A stretch of DNA of 64,000 nucleotides from Arthrobacter pigmenti (GTDB lineage: Bacteria > Actinomycetota > Actinomycetes > Actinomycetales > Micrococcaceae), in the NCBI RefSeq assembly GCF_011927905.1, contig NZ_JAATJL010000001.1, forward strand, positions 1,612,001-1,676,000. Reading direction: 5' to 3'. Of the stretch, positions 19,706-28,402 are shown piece by piece. The translations under genes were made by a program, and so were the position numbers. The notes under the pieces are model-generated. The model did not search any database, was not told where the DNA came from, and worked only from the letters and a program-made list of their open reading frames with translations. The stretch's first letter is position 1. Each line of letters opens with the position of its first letter.

Positions 19706-20179
19706 TCACTGCGTCGTCTCCCGAGGTGCCTCGCGGCCCAGGAAATCTGCAAGAAGTTGCCTCTGCAATGCGAACATTTCCTTCTCCTCCTCGGGCTCCG
19801 CGTGATCGAACCCGAGCAGATGCAACATACCGTGCACGGTCAGGAGCAGAAGTTCTTCCGCCATGCCGTGCCCTGCGTTAGCGGCCTGCGTTCGAGCCAC
19901 CTCAGGGCACAGCACAATATCGCCGAGTATGCCGGAGGCTGTGGGTCGCGCCGCGGTGCCGGGGCGAAGTTCGTCCATGGGAAAGGAAAGGACATCAGTA
20001 GGCCCAGGTTCGTCCATCCACTCGATGTGCAGCTTTTCCATGGCATCGACATCCACCAGGATGATCGACACATCCGATTCTGGATGAACATAGAGGCGCT
20101 CCAGCACGTGACGTCCCACACGCACCAGAGATTCGTCCGCTACCTCTACGCCTGATTCGTTGTTGACCTCAATGCTCAC
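19706..20179 (-). CDS. ybeY: endoribonuclease YbeY (rRNA maturation factor)
   Basis: A 157-residue zinc enzyme for 16S rRNA 3'-end maturation and ribosome quality control. The zinc site HGMLHLLGFDH (His 116, 120 and 126) is complete, and GPTDVLSFP is a family signature. The start is GTG 20179, inside the last codons of phoH, so the two genes overlap by 11 bases. A longer upstream frame has no ribosome site and no conservation. Confidence 0.96.
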   Translation of the reverse strand: MSIEVNNESGVEVADESLVRVGRHVLERLYVHPESDVSIILVDVDAMEKLHIEWMDEPGPTDVLSFPMDELRPGTAARPTASGILGDIVLCPEVARTQAANAGHGMAEELLLLTVHGMLHLLGFDHAEPEEEKEMFALQRQLLADFLGREAPRETTQ

Positions 20180-21215
20180 GGCGTGGGCCCCTTCCTGCGG
20201 GCCTGCGGCCATCGGGGGAAGCGCGCTGCGACTCGTCCCACCTGCTATAGGCGGACACGATATCGCCCACCAGACGGTGCCGGACGACGTCAGTCGCTTC
20301 CAGCCGGGAGAAGGCAACGTCCTCGACGCCCCGAAGGATCTCGCTCACGATTCGAAGACCCGAACTGGTTCCACCGGGGAGATCAACCTGGGTGACGTCG
20401 CCGGTGACCACCATCCGCGAACCGAATCCAAGACGCGTCAGGAACATCTTCATCTGTTCCGGAGTGGTGTTCTGGGCTTCGTCGAGGATAATGAAGGCGT
20501 CATTTAGCGTTCTTCCCCGCATATAGGCAAGGGGCGCCACTTCGATCGTCCCGGCAGCCATCAGTCGTGGGATCGAATCGGGGTCCATCATGTCGTGCAG
20601 AGCGTCATAGAGCGGACGCAGGTATGGATCGATCTTGTCATTCAGGGTCCCGGGCAGGAAACCAAGCCGCTCACCTGCCTCAACCGCGGGACGGGTAAGG
20701 ATGATCCTGTTGACTTCCTTGTGCTGCAGGGCCTGAACGGCCTTCGCCATTGCCAGGTAGGTTTTGCCGGTGCCGGCCGGACCGATACCGAAAACGATGG
20801 TGTGGGAGTCGATGGCCTCGACGTAGCTCTTCTGGTTCACCGTCTTGGGCCGGATAGTCCGCCCTCTTGAGGACAGAATGTTCATCGACAGGACCTCGGC
20901 CGGCTTCGCAGCACCCTGGGTCTTGAGCATGAACAGCAGCTGCTCTAGAACCTGGGGAGTCACGGGGGTCCGGTTTACTGCCAGGGTCCGCACCTCGGCG
21001 ATCAGGCTCGCTGTCCGTCCCACGTCCGTCGCCGGTCCGGTAATGGACAATTCATCGCCACGCACATGGAGACTGATGCCCGGAAATGCCCCCTCGATCA
21101 GGGCGAGGGCTTCATCATTCGCGCCAAGTGCCTGCACCATCTGGTCGGCCGAATCAAAGTGTATGACCCGGCTGTCCAGGCCCGCTGCACCCATACCCAC
21201 TGCAGAATCCGTCAT
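20169..21215 (-). CDS. phoH: PhoH-family ATPase
   Basis: A 348-residue P-loop protein. The Walker A motif GPAGTGKT is at residues 145-152 and Walker B is AFIILDEAQN. The following VTGDVTQVDLP is a sensor motif typical of PhoH, related to the helicase core. The exact role is unclear; co-occurrence with ybeY and era suggests RNA metabolism. ATG 21215 is preferred because homologues begin near here; a longer frame adds 65 Arg-rich residues. It is the first gene of the chain phoH-ybeY-CNNM-era. Confidence 0.95.
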   Translation of the reverse strand: MTDSAVGMGAAGLDSRVIHFDSADQMVQALGANDEALALIEGAFPGISLHVRGDELSITGPATDVGRTASLIAEVRTLAVNRTPVTPQVLEQLLFMLKTQGAAKPAEVLSMNILSSRGRTIRPKTVNQKSYVEAIDSHTIVFGIGPAGTGKTYLAMAKAVQALQHKEVNRIILTRPAVEAGERLGFLPGTLNDKIDPYLRPLYDALHDMMDPDSIPRLMAAGTIEVAPLAYMRGRTLNDAFIILDEAQNTTPEQMKMFLTRLGFGSRMVVTGDVTQVDLPGGTSSGLRIVSEILRGVEDVAFSRLEATDVVRHRLVGDIVSAYSRWDESQRASPDGRRPAGRGPRREH

Positions 21216-21605
21216 AGTAGCGGCCCGTGGCCTTCCATCTCTCCTTATAGCGCCATCAGTTGTCCTGATCAGCCGTCCGGGCTGATTGCGATGCATTCGG
21301 GTGCCGCGCTGACAGCACCTCTCTAGGGTACCGCCGGAGGCCGCTCGTAGCGTGCAGCGTGAGCGATCCAGAACGATACGGCGGTCCGCCGACGGCTTCA
21401 TAAGTCTCAACTCCGCAACAAGCAGGTATCAATCACGTCTCAGTCGTGCGCCGATTCGATGAAACCGCGCTGGGAGGCGAGCGGCCTGTGCGAAGCTGGA
21501 TTCCGAGGTCTTGCGCAGGCCGTCGGTTCTGCGCCTGTTTGTCCTGTGCAGGTTTTGGGTGCCCCGAACCTGCACCCACCGCGACTGGAAGGAGAGGAAA
21601 CGTCA
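21216..21605. other. gene-free interval between divergent phoH and lipoprotein genes
   Basis: No convincing reading frame is seen over 390 bases. The interval should hold promoters for both divergent genes. The one marked structure is an exact 9-bp inverted repeat, GTGCAGGTT (21546-21554) and AACCTGCAC (21567-21575), ending about 30 bases before the lipoprotein start. It lacks a T-run and so looks like an operator or leader hairpin rather than a terminator. Confidence 0.5.
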
Positions 21606-22559
21606 ATGAAGCCTTCTCGTTTCCCCCCGGCGCGGAGGCGGGGATACGCCTGGAGGTGCGCAGCCTTCCTTGCCGTGCTGGTATCCCTTCAGGCCTGCAC
21701 AGCGGACGAAGAGCCTGCCTCTGCCCCCCAAGCCGCCAGCGAAGCCGACCTCCTCCTTGAGTCCGCCACCAGCCGTCTGCCGGACGTTGAGCTGCCCAGT
21801 ACCGCACCAGCCGAAAGCGCACCACTTGTCCCGGTGTACTGGCTTGGCGAGCAGGACCAATTACTCTATCGGGAGTTCCTGCCCGGCGAATCGACGGGCG
21901 ATCCGATTGCCGCGGCGATCTGGGCGATGACCAGCACAGAACCGCTGGATGACGATTACTACAGTCCCTGGCAGACGGCCACGGCGGTGAATACATCGAT
22001 CTCCCCAGACAACGTCATCACCGTGGACATGACGTCGGATGCCTTCGGGAGCGACCTGGAGCCGGAGGTCGCGTCGAACGCTATCCAGCAGCTGGTATAT
22101 ACCGCCACGGCAGCTGCAGCCAACGCGGGACTTATTGCAAGCGGCAGTCCAAGCAGCGTGCGTTTGCTGGTCGACGGCAAGGCCGGATACGAGGCTTTCG
22201 GCGAGATCGAACTCGGCACAGAGCTACGGCGGAATGTCGAGGCGATGGCTCCTGTGTGGATCATCAATCCTCAGGACAGTTCCATCCGCAATGACCCGAC
22301 AATCATCGTCCAAGGCAGTACCACGCAGACCGGGTCTGAACTCGGGTGGCGTATCCGGCGTGTGGATGGAGGTGGTTCGCCCGCAGAGGAAGTCCTCAGC
22401 GGGACCGTCGCCGTGGACGCCGGCGCGGGGTCAACTGGGCAGTACGAGTTCAGCGCCTCACTTGATCCTGGCACGTACCTCGTCGAGGTCTACGTGCCGA
22501 GCGAGGGCGAGCCGACTGAATCGGGCAGCGCCGACAACAAGCTGTTCAGCATTCGCTGA
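21606..22559 (+). CDS. lipoprotein with GerMN and Gmad2 immunoglobulin-like domains
   Basis: A 317-residue exported protein. A basic N terminus and hydrophobic stretch end in the lipobox LQAC, so it is anchored to the outer face of the membrane. A GerMN domain covers roughly residues 70-190 (VPVYWLGEQDQLLYREF at its start), and a Gmad2 Ig-like domain the C-terminal part, from INPQDSSIRNDPTIIVQG. The same pairing occurs in spore and non-spore envelope proteins; the ligand is unknown. GGAGAGG precedes ATG 21606. It is transcribed against the flanking minus-strand genes and ends ten bases before the rsmE stop. Confidence 0.88.
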   Translation: MKPSRFPPARRRGYAWRCAAFLAVLVSLQACTADEEPASAPQAASEADLLLESATSRLPDVELPSTAPAESAPLVPVYWLGEQDQLLYREFLPGESTGDPIAAAIWAMTSTEPLDDDYYSPWQTATAVNTSISPDNVITVDMTSDAFGSDLEPEVASNAIQQLVYTATAAAANAGLIASGSPSSVRLLVDGKAGYEAFGEIELGTELRRNVEAMAPVWIINPQDSSIRNDPTIIVQGSTTQTGSELGWRIRRVDGGGSPAEEVLSGTVAVDAGAGSTGQYEFSASLDPGTYLVEVYVPSEGEPTESGSADNKLFSIR

Positions 22560-22569
22560 GGAGCGCGTC

Positions 22570-23325
22570 CTACCATCGCCCAGCCAGGTGGTTGAGCACG
22601 GAGATCGCGGCGGGCCCGGCTGTCGAGGTCCGCAGGATGTTAGAGCCGAGGCTGACCGCAACGGCTCCGTGCGCAGCGAACAATTCAATTTCTTCAGGAC
22701 TCACCCCGCCTTCCGGACCGACGACGACGGCGAGGGTACCAGGGGCGGTTGGGGCGCTCCGCGACCAGTGGCCCGCAAGCGATTGTGCTGCGCCTTCATG
22801 CAAGACAACCGCTTGCTCAATTCCGCCCAACCAGCTGGCGAGCCCGCGGCCGTCCTGTACATCGAGAACGTCGGGGACCCTCGTACGCCTGGACTGCTTC
22901 GAAGCAGCACGGACCAGGAACTCCCACTTCGCTTTGCCCTTCAGAACCTTCTCGGCACGCCACCGAACGATGCTTCGGTCTGCCTGCCACGGCACAACGG
23001 CGTCAACACCGAGTTCCGTTGCCGCCTCCACCGCGAGCTCGGCGCGGTCCCCCTTCGCGAGCGCCTGAACGAGCACTATCCGGTGTTCGGGAAGCGGATC
23101 GCGACCGATGGAATCCACGGTCAGCGTTACCGATTCGGCGGACGCAACAGTGACCGTCCCGCTCAATCGGCAGCCTTCGCCGTCCAGGATGTCCACCGAC
23201 TCACCGGCTGCGACCCTCTTAACTCTGGCTGCGTGGTGGGCCTCGGGGCCCGTCAGCGTGAAGGACGCGCCGACTACAGCCGATGCGATTTCAGCCGGTT
23301 CGCCGAAGAATGCCTGGTTGGTCAT
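22570..23325 (-). CDS. rsmE: 16S rRNA (uracil-1498-N3)-methyltransferase
   Basis: A 251-residue SPOUT methyltransferase that methylates U1498 of 16S rRNA with S-adenosylmethionine. An N-terminal PUA-like part (EAHHAARVKRVAAGE) precedes the knotted domain, with VVVGPEGGVSPEEIELF and SLGSNILRTSTAGPAA forming the cofactor knot. It follows dnaJ with a 15-base gap and belongs to the hrcA-dnaJ-rsmE operon, a common actinobacterial arrangement. Confidence 0.96.
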   Translation of the reverse strand: MTNQAFFGEPAEIASAVVGASFTLTGPEAHHAARVKRVAAGESVDILDGEGCRLSGTVTVASAESVTLTVDSIGRDPLPEHRIVLVQALAKGDRAELAVEAATELGVDAVVPWQADRSIVRWRAEKVLKGKAKWEFLVRAASKQSRRTRVPDVLDVQDGRGLASWLGGIEQAVVLHEGAAQSLAGHWSRSAPTAPGTLAVVVGPEGGVSPEEIELFAAHGAVAVSLGSNILRTSTAGPAAISVLNHLAGRW

Positions 23326-23340
23326 GCGTTCGCGATGCCG

Positions 23341-24468
23341 CTAGAAGTTGCCGAGGCGTTCGCGCAGGCGGGCAAAGACGCCTGACCCGGTGCTCGCGAG
23401 CTGACCTTCGGCGGATTCCTCGCCGCGCAACTCCGCCAGGCGCCTGAGCAGCTCTTCCTGGCCAGCGTCGATGTTCCGGGGAGTCTCGACGCTGAGATGA
23501 ACCAGCAGGTCCCCGCGTCCGTAGCCACGAAGGTGCGTGACTCCAAGCTCGCGCAGAGCGATCACCTCACCAGACTGCGTTCCCGGCTTGATGGTGATTT
23601 CCTGGTCTCCGTCGAAGCTCGCCATCTTCACGGTCGTGCCCAGGGCGGCAGCAGTCATCGGCACGCTCAGCGTGGCGTGGAGGTCGTCGCCCTCACGCAG
23701 GAACGTTGGGTCACTGTTGACCCGGATCTCGACGTATAGGTCGCCCTGCGGTCCCCCGGCGGTCCCGGCCTCCCCCTGCCCGGCCAACTGGATGCGTGTT
23801 CCCGTTGATACACCGGCGGGCACTTTAATGGTCAGGCTGCGGCGGCTACGTACGCGGCCGTCTCCGTTGCACTCTGAACAGGGATGGGGAATGACAGTGC
23901 CGAAGCCCTGGCACGTCCCGCACGTGGCGGTGGTCATGACCTGCCCAAGAATGGACCGTACCGCACGCTGAACCTGCCCCGAACCGCCGCAAATGTCACA
24001 GGTTCTCGGGGAAGTACCCGGCTGAGTGCAGGATCCGTCACAGGTAGGGCAGACGGCGGCGGTGTCAACGTCGATCTTCTTGTTAGTGCCGAAAACCGTG
24101 TCCTTCAGGTCGATACGCACATTGATCAAGGCATCCTGCCCGCGCTGCGTGCGGGACGGCGGGCCACTCGGCCCGCCGCCACCGAAGAACGTCTCGAAAA
24201 TGTCCTGGAAGGCAAACCCGGACCCTGAATAACCGCTCCCGAAACCGTTATCAGTACCATTTTCATTGCCGGTGGTGTCGTACACGCGGCGCTTTTGCGG
24301 GTCTGAAAGAACCTCGTACGCGCGTGTGACCAGCTTGAACTGATCGGCAGCCTCCGGCCCCTGGTTCACATCCGGATGGAGCTTGCGGGCGAGCTTCCGG
24401 TACGCCTTCTTGATCTCTTCTCCGCTGGCATCGCGTGCGACGCCGAGGACTTCGTAGTGATTACTCAC
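23341..24468 (-). CDS. dnaJ: chaperone protein DnaJ
   Basis: A 375-residue Hsp40 co-chaperone of DnaK. The J domain (residues 1-70) has HPD in [11 protein letters not shown] Gly/Phe-rich region with [10 protein letters not shown] follows. The zinc region has four CxxCxG-type repeats ([30 protein letters not shown]), and the C-terminal substrate domains complete the protein. As it lies beside hrcA rather than beside dnaK and grpE, it is the actinobacterial DnaJ2 type. It is controlled with hrcA, probably by heat shock. Confidence 0.97.
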   Translation of the reverse strand: MSNHYEVLGVARDASGEEIKKAYRKLARKLHPDVNQGPEAADQFKLVTRAYEVLSDPQKRRVYDTTGNENGTDNGFGSGYSGSGFAFQDIFETFFGGGGPSGPPSRTQRGQDALINVRIDLKDTVFGTNKKIDVDTAAVCPTCDGSCTQPGTSPRTCDICGGSGQVQRAVRSILGQVMTTATCGTCQGFGTVIPHPCSECNGDGRVRSRRSLTIKVPAGVSTGTRIQLAGQGEAGTAGGPQGDLYVEIRVNSDPTFLREGDDLHATLSVPMTAAALGTTVKMASFDGDQEITIKPGTQSGEVIALRELGVTHLRGYGRGDLLVHLSVETPRNIDAGQEELLRRLAELRGEESAEGQLASTGSGVFARLRERLGNF

Positions 24469-24535
24469 TCCTGCACATCACTTCCTGTGGTTCTTACCGT
24501 GCAAACGGTTGTGGATTATGGGCCCCGTCATCCGG

Positions 24536-25552
24536 TCACGATTCATCGAGGATGCGGGAAAGATAACGAGCAACCGCTCGTACAGCGGCCATGGTTGTTG
24601 GGTAATCCATTCTCGTGGGACCGAGTACCCCCACCTTCGCCAATGCATCCGGTCCGTAACCCGTTGCAATTACCGAAGCTTCGGACAGGCCCCCGTGCGG
24701 ATTCTCGCGTCCAATACGTACGGACACGCCGAGCGCGTCCTGCTTCATTTCGGACAAAAGGTGCAGCATAACGACCTGCTCCTCCAACGCTTCAAGGACC
24801 GGCCCGATGGTCAAGGGGAAGTCGAGTGTGGAACGCGCAAGGTTAGCCGTGCCCGCCAGAACGATCCTGTCTTCCCTATTGGAAGCCGAAAGTTGTTCCA
24901 GACTTTGCCCGAGCGATTGTGCCATGCCCTGCAGCGCCTGCGGGAGCGCAGCGATACACACGGCAAGCTCCTGGGGCACGGCGGCGAGACGAACGCCTGC
25001 AACCTTCTCAAGAAAGCGCTGGCGCAGGTCCGCCAGGTCGGATTCCTTTGTCTCCGCAGGAACCACCTCCACCCTCTGTTGTACGGCGCCGTTGGTGGAG
25101 ATCAACACGACCAGTACGCGTCCGGGAGCAAGCAATACAAACTCTATATGCCGGACCGCAGCGCCGCCCAGATGCGGGTACTGCACAACCGCAACCTGGT
25201 TGGTCAGCTGTGCCAGCAGTCTCACAGTCCGGTCAAGTACGTCGTCGAGATCCTCGGCGCTCTCAAGCAGAGATTGAATCGCCTTCTTTTCGGGACCGGA
25301 GAGCGGCTTCACCTCGGCGATCCTGTCAACGAAAAGCCGGTACCCCTTGTCAGTCGGAATCCGCCCCGAACTTGTGTGCGGAGCGGTGATCAGTCCCTCT
25401 TCTTCGAGGAGGGCCATGTCGTTCCTGATAGTGGCCGAGGACACACCAAGCCGGTGGCGCTCGACGAGGGCCTTGGATCCCACGGGCTCCCGGGAATGCA
25501 CATAGTCCTCGACGATGGCACGCAGCACCTCAAGCCTTCTGGGCTCGCTCAT
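24536..25552 (-). CDS. hrcA: heat-inducible transcriptional repressor HrcA
   Basis: A 338-residue repressor of class I heat-shock genes that acts through the CIRCE operator. The N-terminal winged helix includes [14 protein letters not shown] and [20 protein letters not shown] central GAF-like dimer domain and a C-terminal part follow. ATG 25552 is fixed by GGAGGTGAAC just upstream. An imperfect CIRCE lies at 25590-25616, so the operon should be autoregulated. dnaJ follows after 67 bases. Confidence 0.97.
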   Translation of the reverse strand: MSEPRRLEVLRAIVEDYVHSREPVGSKALVERHRLGVSSATIRNDMALLEEEGLITAPHTSSGRIPTDKGYRLFVDRIAEVKPLSGPEKKAIQSLLESAEDLDDVLDRTVRLLAQLTNQVAVVQYPHLGGAAVRHIEFVLLAPGRVLVVLISTNGAVQQRVEVVPAETKESDLADLRQRFLEKVAGVRLAAVPQELAVCIAALPQALQGMAQSLGQSLEQLSASNREDRIVLAGTANLARSTLDFPLTIGPVLEALEEQVVMLHLLSEMKQDALGVSVRIGRENPHGGLSEASVIATGYGPDALAKVGVLGPTRMDYPTTMAAVRAVARYLSRILDES

Positions 25553-25589
25553 GTTCACCTCCGATGTCCTCAGCCGCATCATCAACGAA

Positions 25590-25616
25590 TTAGCACTCAA
25601 CACGCCTAAGTGCCAA
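25590..25616. promoter_or_regulatory. imperfect CIRCE operator before hrcA
   Basis: TTAGCACTC - nine bases - AAGTGCCAA. The left half is the exact CIRCE consensus; the right half differs at two of nine positions from GAGTGCTAA. It stands 38 bases upstream of the hrcA start codon, and a divergent gene (DUF3097) begins 79 bases away on the other side. Confidence 0.85.
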
Positions 25617-25694
25617 GTCTAATACGCTCCGACCGATTGTTAGCATTGGGGCGGTCCCGCGAAGGACGCGGAATCCGGAGGCGAGCTTTCTTAC

Positions 25695-26549
25695 ATGTCA
25701 CATCATCCGTGGGGATCCCAGGATCTTTCAGCACCACGATCATCCCCCCTTGAGAAGGTGGAGGCGCAACCAGGCGTCGTCCTGGAGGACGTTCAGAGTG
25801 GGTTCGTTGGAGCGATCCTCAGCACGGAGAAGTCCGGCGGGCTCCATGTCATGGTGCTCGAAGACCGCCGCGGCAAACGACGCACCTTTCCGATTGGTTT
25901 TGGATTTCATGTCGACGGTGCCCCAGTCGAGGTCATCGCACCTCTCGGTGTCCCGGACAACTACCCGCAACGCACTGCCTCAGGGTCTGTCCGGGTATCG
26001 AATCAACGGGCGCGGGTCGCGCGCGCCGGCAGGATCTGGGTCGAGGGTAAACACGACGCGGAACTGGTGGAAAAGGTCTGGGGAGATGACTTGCGGGTGG
26101 AGGGCATTGTCGTCGAGCCTCTACACGGCGTCGATGACCTCGCCGCCGTCGTGCGGGCATTCCAGCCAGGCCAGTCGCGACGCCTTGGGATTCTTGTAGA
26201 CCACCTCCTGCCCGGCACGAAGGAGGCCCGCATCGCCGACGAAGCGATGCGGATTCCCGGAGCGCCGGGAAATGTGCTGATCGTCGGGCATCCTTACGTG
26301 GACGTCTGGCAAGCCGTCAAACCAAGGGCGCTAGGCATGGATACCTGGCCCGAGATCCCTCGCGGCGAAGACTGGAAAACCGGGATACTGGGCCGCCTGG
26401 GTTGGGCGAACCGTTCACAAGCGGACATCGCCAATGGCTGGAAGCGCATTCTCGGAGGTGTCAGTACCTACGCGGATCTCGAACCGTCGCTCCTTGGACG
26501 GGTTGAGGAGGTCATCGACTTCCTCACCGCACCAGGCGCCGGGGGCTAG
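25695..26549 (+). CDS. DUF3097 family protein with TOPRIM/RNase M5-like motifs
   Basis: A 284-residue soluble protein of an actinobacterial family without an assigned function. Residues 30-105 look like a small beta domain (GGLHVMVLEDRRGKRRTFP). From about residue 112 two motifs resemble TOPRIM enzymes: IWVEGKHDAELVEKVWG, with Glu 117 in the VEGK.D position, and LGILVDHLLPGTKEARI (Asp 169), which parallels the DPDFPGEK stretch of RNase M5 but has DHL where the DxD aspartates should be. It could bind or cut structured RNA or be an inactive relative. The start is ATG 25695 with GGAGGCGAG upstream. It diverges from hrcA and precedes the DUF4870 gene. Confidence 0.85.
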   Translation: MSHHPWGSQDLSAPRSSPLEKVEAQPGVVLEDVQSGFVGAILSTEKSGGLHVMVLEDRRGKRRTFPIGFGFHVDGAPVEVIAPLGVPDNYPQRTASGSVRVSNQRARVARAGRIWVEGKHDAELVEKVWGDDLRVEGIVVEPLHGVDDLAAVVRAFQPGQSRRLGILVDHLLPGTKEARIADEAMRIPGAPGNVLIVGHPYVDVWQAVKPRALGMDTWPEIPRGEDWKTGILGRLGWANRSQADIANGWKRILGGVSTYADLEPSLLGRVEEVIDFLTAPGAGG

Positions 26550-26659
26550 CCGCGTGCGCGCCGGGTGCAACCTGCGCTTTGGTGAAGTAGCCAGTACCCT
26601 TAGGAGGTAAGTTCCGCGGTGAGGCCCGCGGTGAGCTCCGATCTCCGAAGGATATTTCG

Positions 26660-27091
26660 TTGTCCAACAACGCAGACCAGCACCGTGAACCACGGTCACG
26701 TCCTGTCTCTCGGGGCAGCGACGGGGCGTTTCAGGGCTCAAGCTCAGATGCCCTGCCGCTGACACCTTCCGAAGACCGGCAGTGGGCAACCCTTGCACAC
26801 TTCCTCGGCATTCTTGGTTTTGTGCCCTCCCTGATCATCTTCCTGATCTTCCGTGATCGCGGTCAATTTACGGCGCAGGAATCGAAGGAAGCGTTCAACT
26901 TCACCTTCCCACCCAGCATCCTCGCTGCGATTTCGTTGCTGCTTTCGCTGCTTCCCGTTGTCGGCGGCATCTTCGCGGTACTGAATGCCGTGATTTGGGT
27001 CACGCTTGCTGCCTTCTCGGTCGCCGCGGGAATCCACGTCAACCGGGGGCGCCCCTACCGGTATCCCTTCAACCTGCGCATCTTTCACTGA
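26660..27091 (+). CDS. DUF4870 domain membrane protein
   Basis: A 143-residue protein starting with TTG after CGAAGG. A polar N terminus of about 40 residues leads to the DUF4870 (Tic20-like) region with WATLAHFLGILGFVPSLIIFLI. Two more hydrophobic segments follow and the tail is YRYPFNLRIFH. Three to four membrane helices are expected. The function is unknown. It is 110 bases downstream of the DUF3097 gene, on the same strand, and ends at a hairpin shared with hemW. Confidence 0.87.
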   Translation: MSNNADQHREPRSRPVSRGSDGAFQGSSSDALPLTPSEDRQWATLAHFLGILGFVPSLIIFLIFRDRGQFTAQESKEAFNFTFPPSILAAISLLLSLLPVVGGIFAVLNAVIWVTLAAFSVAAGIHVNRGRPYRYPFNLRIFH

Positions 27092-27104
27092 GGATTGCTT
27101 CGCT

Positions 27105-27130
27105 GACCCGCAAGACTTCTTGCTGGGGTC
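27105..27130. terminator. hairpin between convergent DUF4870 and hemW genes
   Basis: GACCCGCAAG (27105-27114) pairs with CTTGC and GGGTC (27119-27130) around ACTT with a two-base bulge. It lies between two stop codons 54 bases apart and may serve both directions. No long T-run is present, so it is a modest candidate. Confidence 0.5.
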
Positions 27131-27145
27131 TACGCGCGGTGCGTC

Positions 27146-28375
27146 TCAGTCCGGTAGTAAACGACGGACGACGGCGTCGGCCAGCAGGCGTCCACGGTCG
27201 CTCAGGACGAGAACACCGCGGAACGCCGCAGCGGGCTCAATAAGCTCATCGGCAATCAGCCCTGCAACCCCCTGACGCCCCTCGGGCCTCAGTCTCGCAG
27301 TCGGGAAGCCTTCCGCGAGTCTGACGCGAAGCAGGACATCCTCAACGTAACGCGCATCCGCGTCGAGCGTTTCCCGTCCCGCGGCCGGGGAAGAACCCGC
27401 CTCCATCCGCTGTGCGTAAGCTGACGGGTGCTTGACATTCCACCAGCGGACACCCCCGATGTGTGAATGTGCGCCCGGACCGGCGCCCCACCAATCGTGG
27501 CCCTTCCAATAGGCGAGATTGTGGCGGCAATGATCCTGTTCGGTCCGCGCCCAGTTACTCACTTCATACCATGACATTCCGGCCGCGCTGAGCATGGAGT
27601 CGGCCAGTTCGTACTTTTCGGCGTGGTCATCGTCGTCGATACCAGGCACCTCGCCGCGCCGGATGCGGACGGCCAACCGGGTTCCTTCTTCGATGATGAG
27701 CGCGTAGGCGGACACATGATCGGGTTCCAGCGAAAGCGCCGCATCGACGGACGAGGCCCAGTCCTCGAGCCCCTCTCCGGGTGTGCCGTAGATCAGGTCG
27801 AGGCTGACTTTGAGCCCTGCCTCGCGAGCCCAACGCACTGCCAGTGGCACCCGCTCCGGCGCGTGGGTGCGGTCCAGCACCGCAAGAACGTGCGGAACCG
27901 CCGACTGCATTCCAAATGAGATCCGGGTGAAACCGGCGTCCGCGAGGGCCGCCAGTGACTCCGGAGTGACCGAATCGGGATTCGCCTCAGTAGTTACCTC
28001 GGCCGTCGGCTCCAGCCCCCAGATGTCCCTCGCTGCGCGAAGCACTCCGGTAAGATCCGCCGCAGGCAAGAGGGTTGGCGTACCGCCTCCGAAAAACACC
28101 GTGTCCAGCGGCCGCGCGGCGACGCCCGACGATTCCAGCACACTCGCCCCGAAATCCAGTTCGCGGCAAACCGTCTGGGCGTAATTCGCCTGCGAGGCAC
28201 CACCGCCGAGTTCGGCGGCTGTGTAGGTGTTGAAGTCACAGTAGCCGCACCGTACCGCGCAGAAAGGGATATGCACATATAGCCCGAACCGGCGGTCCGG
28301 GGATCCGGCCGCCGCCGATGCCGGCAACTGCCCATCCGACGGGGCGGGATCGCTGAGAGGCAGGACACTAGGCAC
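27146..28375 (-). CDS. hemW: radical SAM heme chaperone HemW (HemN-like)
   Basis: A 409-residue radical SAM protein. The cluster motif CAVRCGYCDF (CxxxCxxC) is near residue 38 and has the HemW rather than the coproporphyrinogen dehydrogenase form. GGGTPTLL and EANPDS follow, and a HemN C-terminal domain ends the protein. HemW-type members bind and transfer heme and usually do not act as oxidases, despite frequent misnaming. The start is GTG 28375, tentative, without a clear ribosome site. It follows lepA after 27 bases, a common pairing. Confidence 0.93.
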   Translation of the reverse strand: MPSVLPLSDPAPSDGQLPASAAAGSPDRRFGLYVHIPFCAVRCGYCDFNTYTAAELGGGASQANYAQTVCRELDFGASVLESSGVAARPLDTVFFGGGTPTLLPAADLTGVLRAARDIWGLEPTAEVTTEANPDSVTPESLAALADAGFTRISFGMQSAVPHVLAVLDRTHAPERVPLAVRWAREAGLKVSLDLIYGTPGEGLEDWASSVDAALSLEPDHVSAYALIIEEGTRLAVRIRRGEVPGIDDDDHAEKYELADSMLSAAGMSWYEVSNWARTEQDHCRHNLAYWKGHDWWGAGPGAHSHIGGVRWWNVKHPSAYAQRMEAGSSPAAGRETLDADARYVEDVLLRVRLAEGFPTARLRPEGRQGVAGLIADELIEPAAAFRGVLVLSDRGRLLADAVVRRLLPD

Positions 28376-28402
28376 TTAGGAGCCTAACGACTGGGACGTG
28401 CG

